A model generated the notes under the pieces. The model ran no database searches and was not told where the DNA came from. It worked only from the letters and a program-made list of their open reading frames with translations. From NCBI GenBank assembly GCA_009705435.1, contig WLTJ01000138.1, positions 1-5,302 on the forward strand: DNA of 5,302 bases. The letters run 5' to 3'. Of this stretch, positions 4,923 to 5,302 are shown in pieces (the stretch's first letter is position 1; every line of letters begins with the position of its first letter). Origin of the DNA: Actinomycetota bacterium. GTDB lineage: Bacteria; Actinomycetota; Acidimicrobiia; Acidimicrobiales; Ilumatobacteraceae. Position numbers and translations under genes: made by a program.

Positions 4923-5302
4923 CAGATGCCTGACCCTTCAACAGTAGGAACCACAGATACATCAGTCAAAGATGAGGCGCGAGTACCCCAGTCGCTTCCG
5001 CCGTCCCATGTTTCATGCTTCCAAATCGGAGCAGTTGATTTGAGAGCATCAATCATAAACCGAGCAGCAGCAAAGGCTTCTGGACGATGAGGTGCCGAAA
5101 CAACGGCGACCACAGAACTCTCATTCAGGTCAATGCGTCCCACGCGATGCAACAGAGCAACTCGACCCAAAGTAGACCAGCGTTGCCGAGCCTCGGCGGC
5201 GATTGCCTTGAAGCGGGGAATCACTTCTTCCTCATAGGCCTCATAATCAAGAAACTGCACGCCTGTACGAATGTCATTTCCTTCCACGGCGTGATCTCTC
5301 AC
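4922..5302 (-). CDS. moaE: Molybdopterin synthase catalytic subunit MoaE (5' end outside window)
   Basis: The last 126 residues are present; the frame is open to the window edge. The first codon here (GTG, Val) falls in the internal 'VRDHAVEG' motif near the MoaE N-terminus, so roughly the first 25-40 residues are missing. MoaE binds the thiocarboxylated C-terminus of MoaD and transfers two sulfurs to cyclic pyranopterin monophosphate to make molybdopterin. Window-numbered motifs: 'VRDHAVEG' (1-8), 'LDYEAYEEE' (18-26), 'RVALLHRVGRI' (47-57), 'SAPHRPEAF' (69-77) with the His-Arg pair, 'IDALKSTAPIWKHE' (84-97) with K88 and K95 matching the two active-site lysines of E. coli MoaE (K119, K126). 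The tail after 'GGSDW' (101-105) is Ser/Val-rich and unremarkable. It is the upstream member of the moaE-small membrane protein-mreB operon in this window; its promoter is outside. No moaD or other moa gene is visible. Confidence 0.95.
   Translation of the reverse strand: MRDHAVEGNDIRTGVQFLDYEAYEEEVIPRFKAIAAEARQRWSTLGRVALLHRVGRIDLNESSVVAVVSAPHRPEAFAAARFMIDALKSTAPIWKHETWDGGSDWGTRASSLTDVSVVPTVEGSGI

Overview
Organism. The window reads as bacterial chromosome of a moderate-GC actinobacterium. The GC content looks close to half but was not counted. Three of the in-window starts are GTG, genes are packed with 1-11 nt overlaps, and the protein sequences (TetR, a SAM methyltransferase with a 'VDHHRGSEENQPGW' stretch, nitroreductase, MreB, MoaE) have an actinobacterial flavour. 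A class such as Acidimicrobiia would fit, but that is an inference from general resemblance, not a demonstrated placement. There is no sign of a mobile element, CRISPR array, tRNA or rRNA. The only gene-free stretch of any size is a 72-bp divergent intergenic region (1598-1669).

Layout. Left edge (1-294, +): the C-terminal half of a TetR-family repressor whose DNA-binding end lies outside the window. It converges on a minus-strand pair transcribed 1597->300: a nitroreductase-family flavoprotein followed, with overlapping stop and start, by a class I SAM-dependent methyltransferase. The 72-bp divergent region carries two dyad-symmetric elements that could be operators. From it, in the + direction, runs a second pair: acyl-CoA thioesterase II (tesB, 1670-2524) and, with an ATGA overlap, an exported lipoprotein with a PQQ-dependent sugar dehydrogenase (GSDH-type beta-propeller) domain (2521-3711). 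This pair converges, with a 16-bp gap, on a minus-strand operon entering from the right edge: moaE (partial), a 66-residue single-pass membrane protein of unknown function, and mreB.

How the genes work together. Each pair or triplet is tightly spaced and probably co-transcribed, but the functions do not form one obvious pathway: redox flavoprotein plus methyltransferase; fatty acyl-CoA hydrolysis plus periplasmic/extracellular sugar oxidation; molybdopterin synthesis plus cell-shape actin. Both convergent junctions carry a short dyad in which the stop codons of the facing genes lie inside the hairpin, so these may serve as compact bidirectional terminators.

Novelty. I do not see a convincing undescribed system. 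The best leads are the small membrane protein between moaE and mreB, the dyads in the divergent region (one with a 13/14 near-copy at the tesB-operon/mreB junction), the abnormally tight Shine-Dalgarno-to-GTG spacing of tesB, and an E-to-Q change at the likely catalytic position of MreB.
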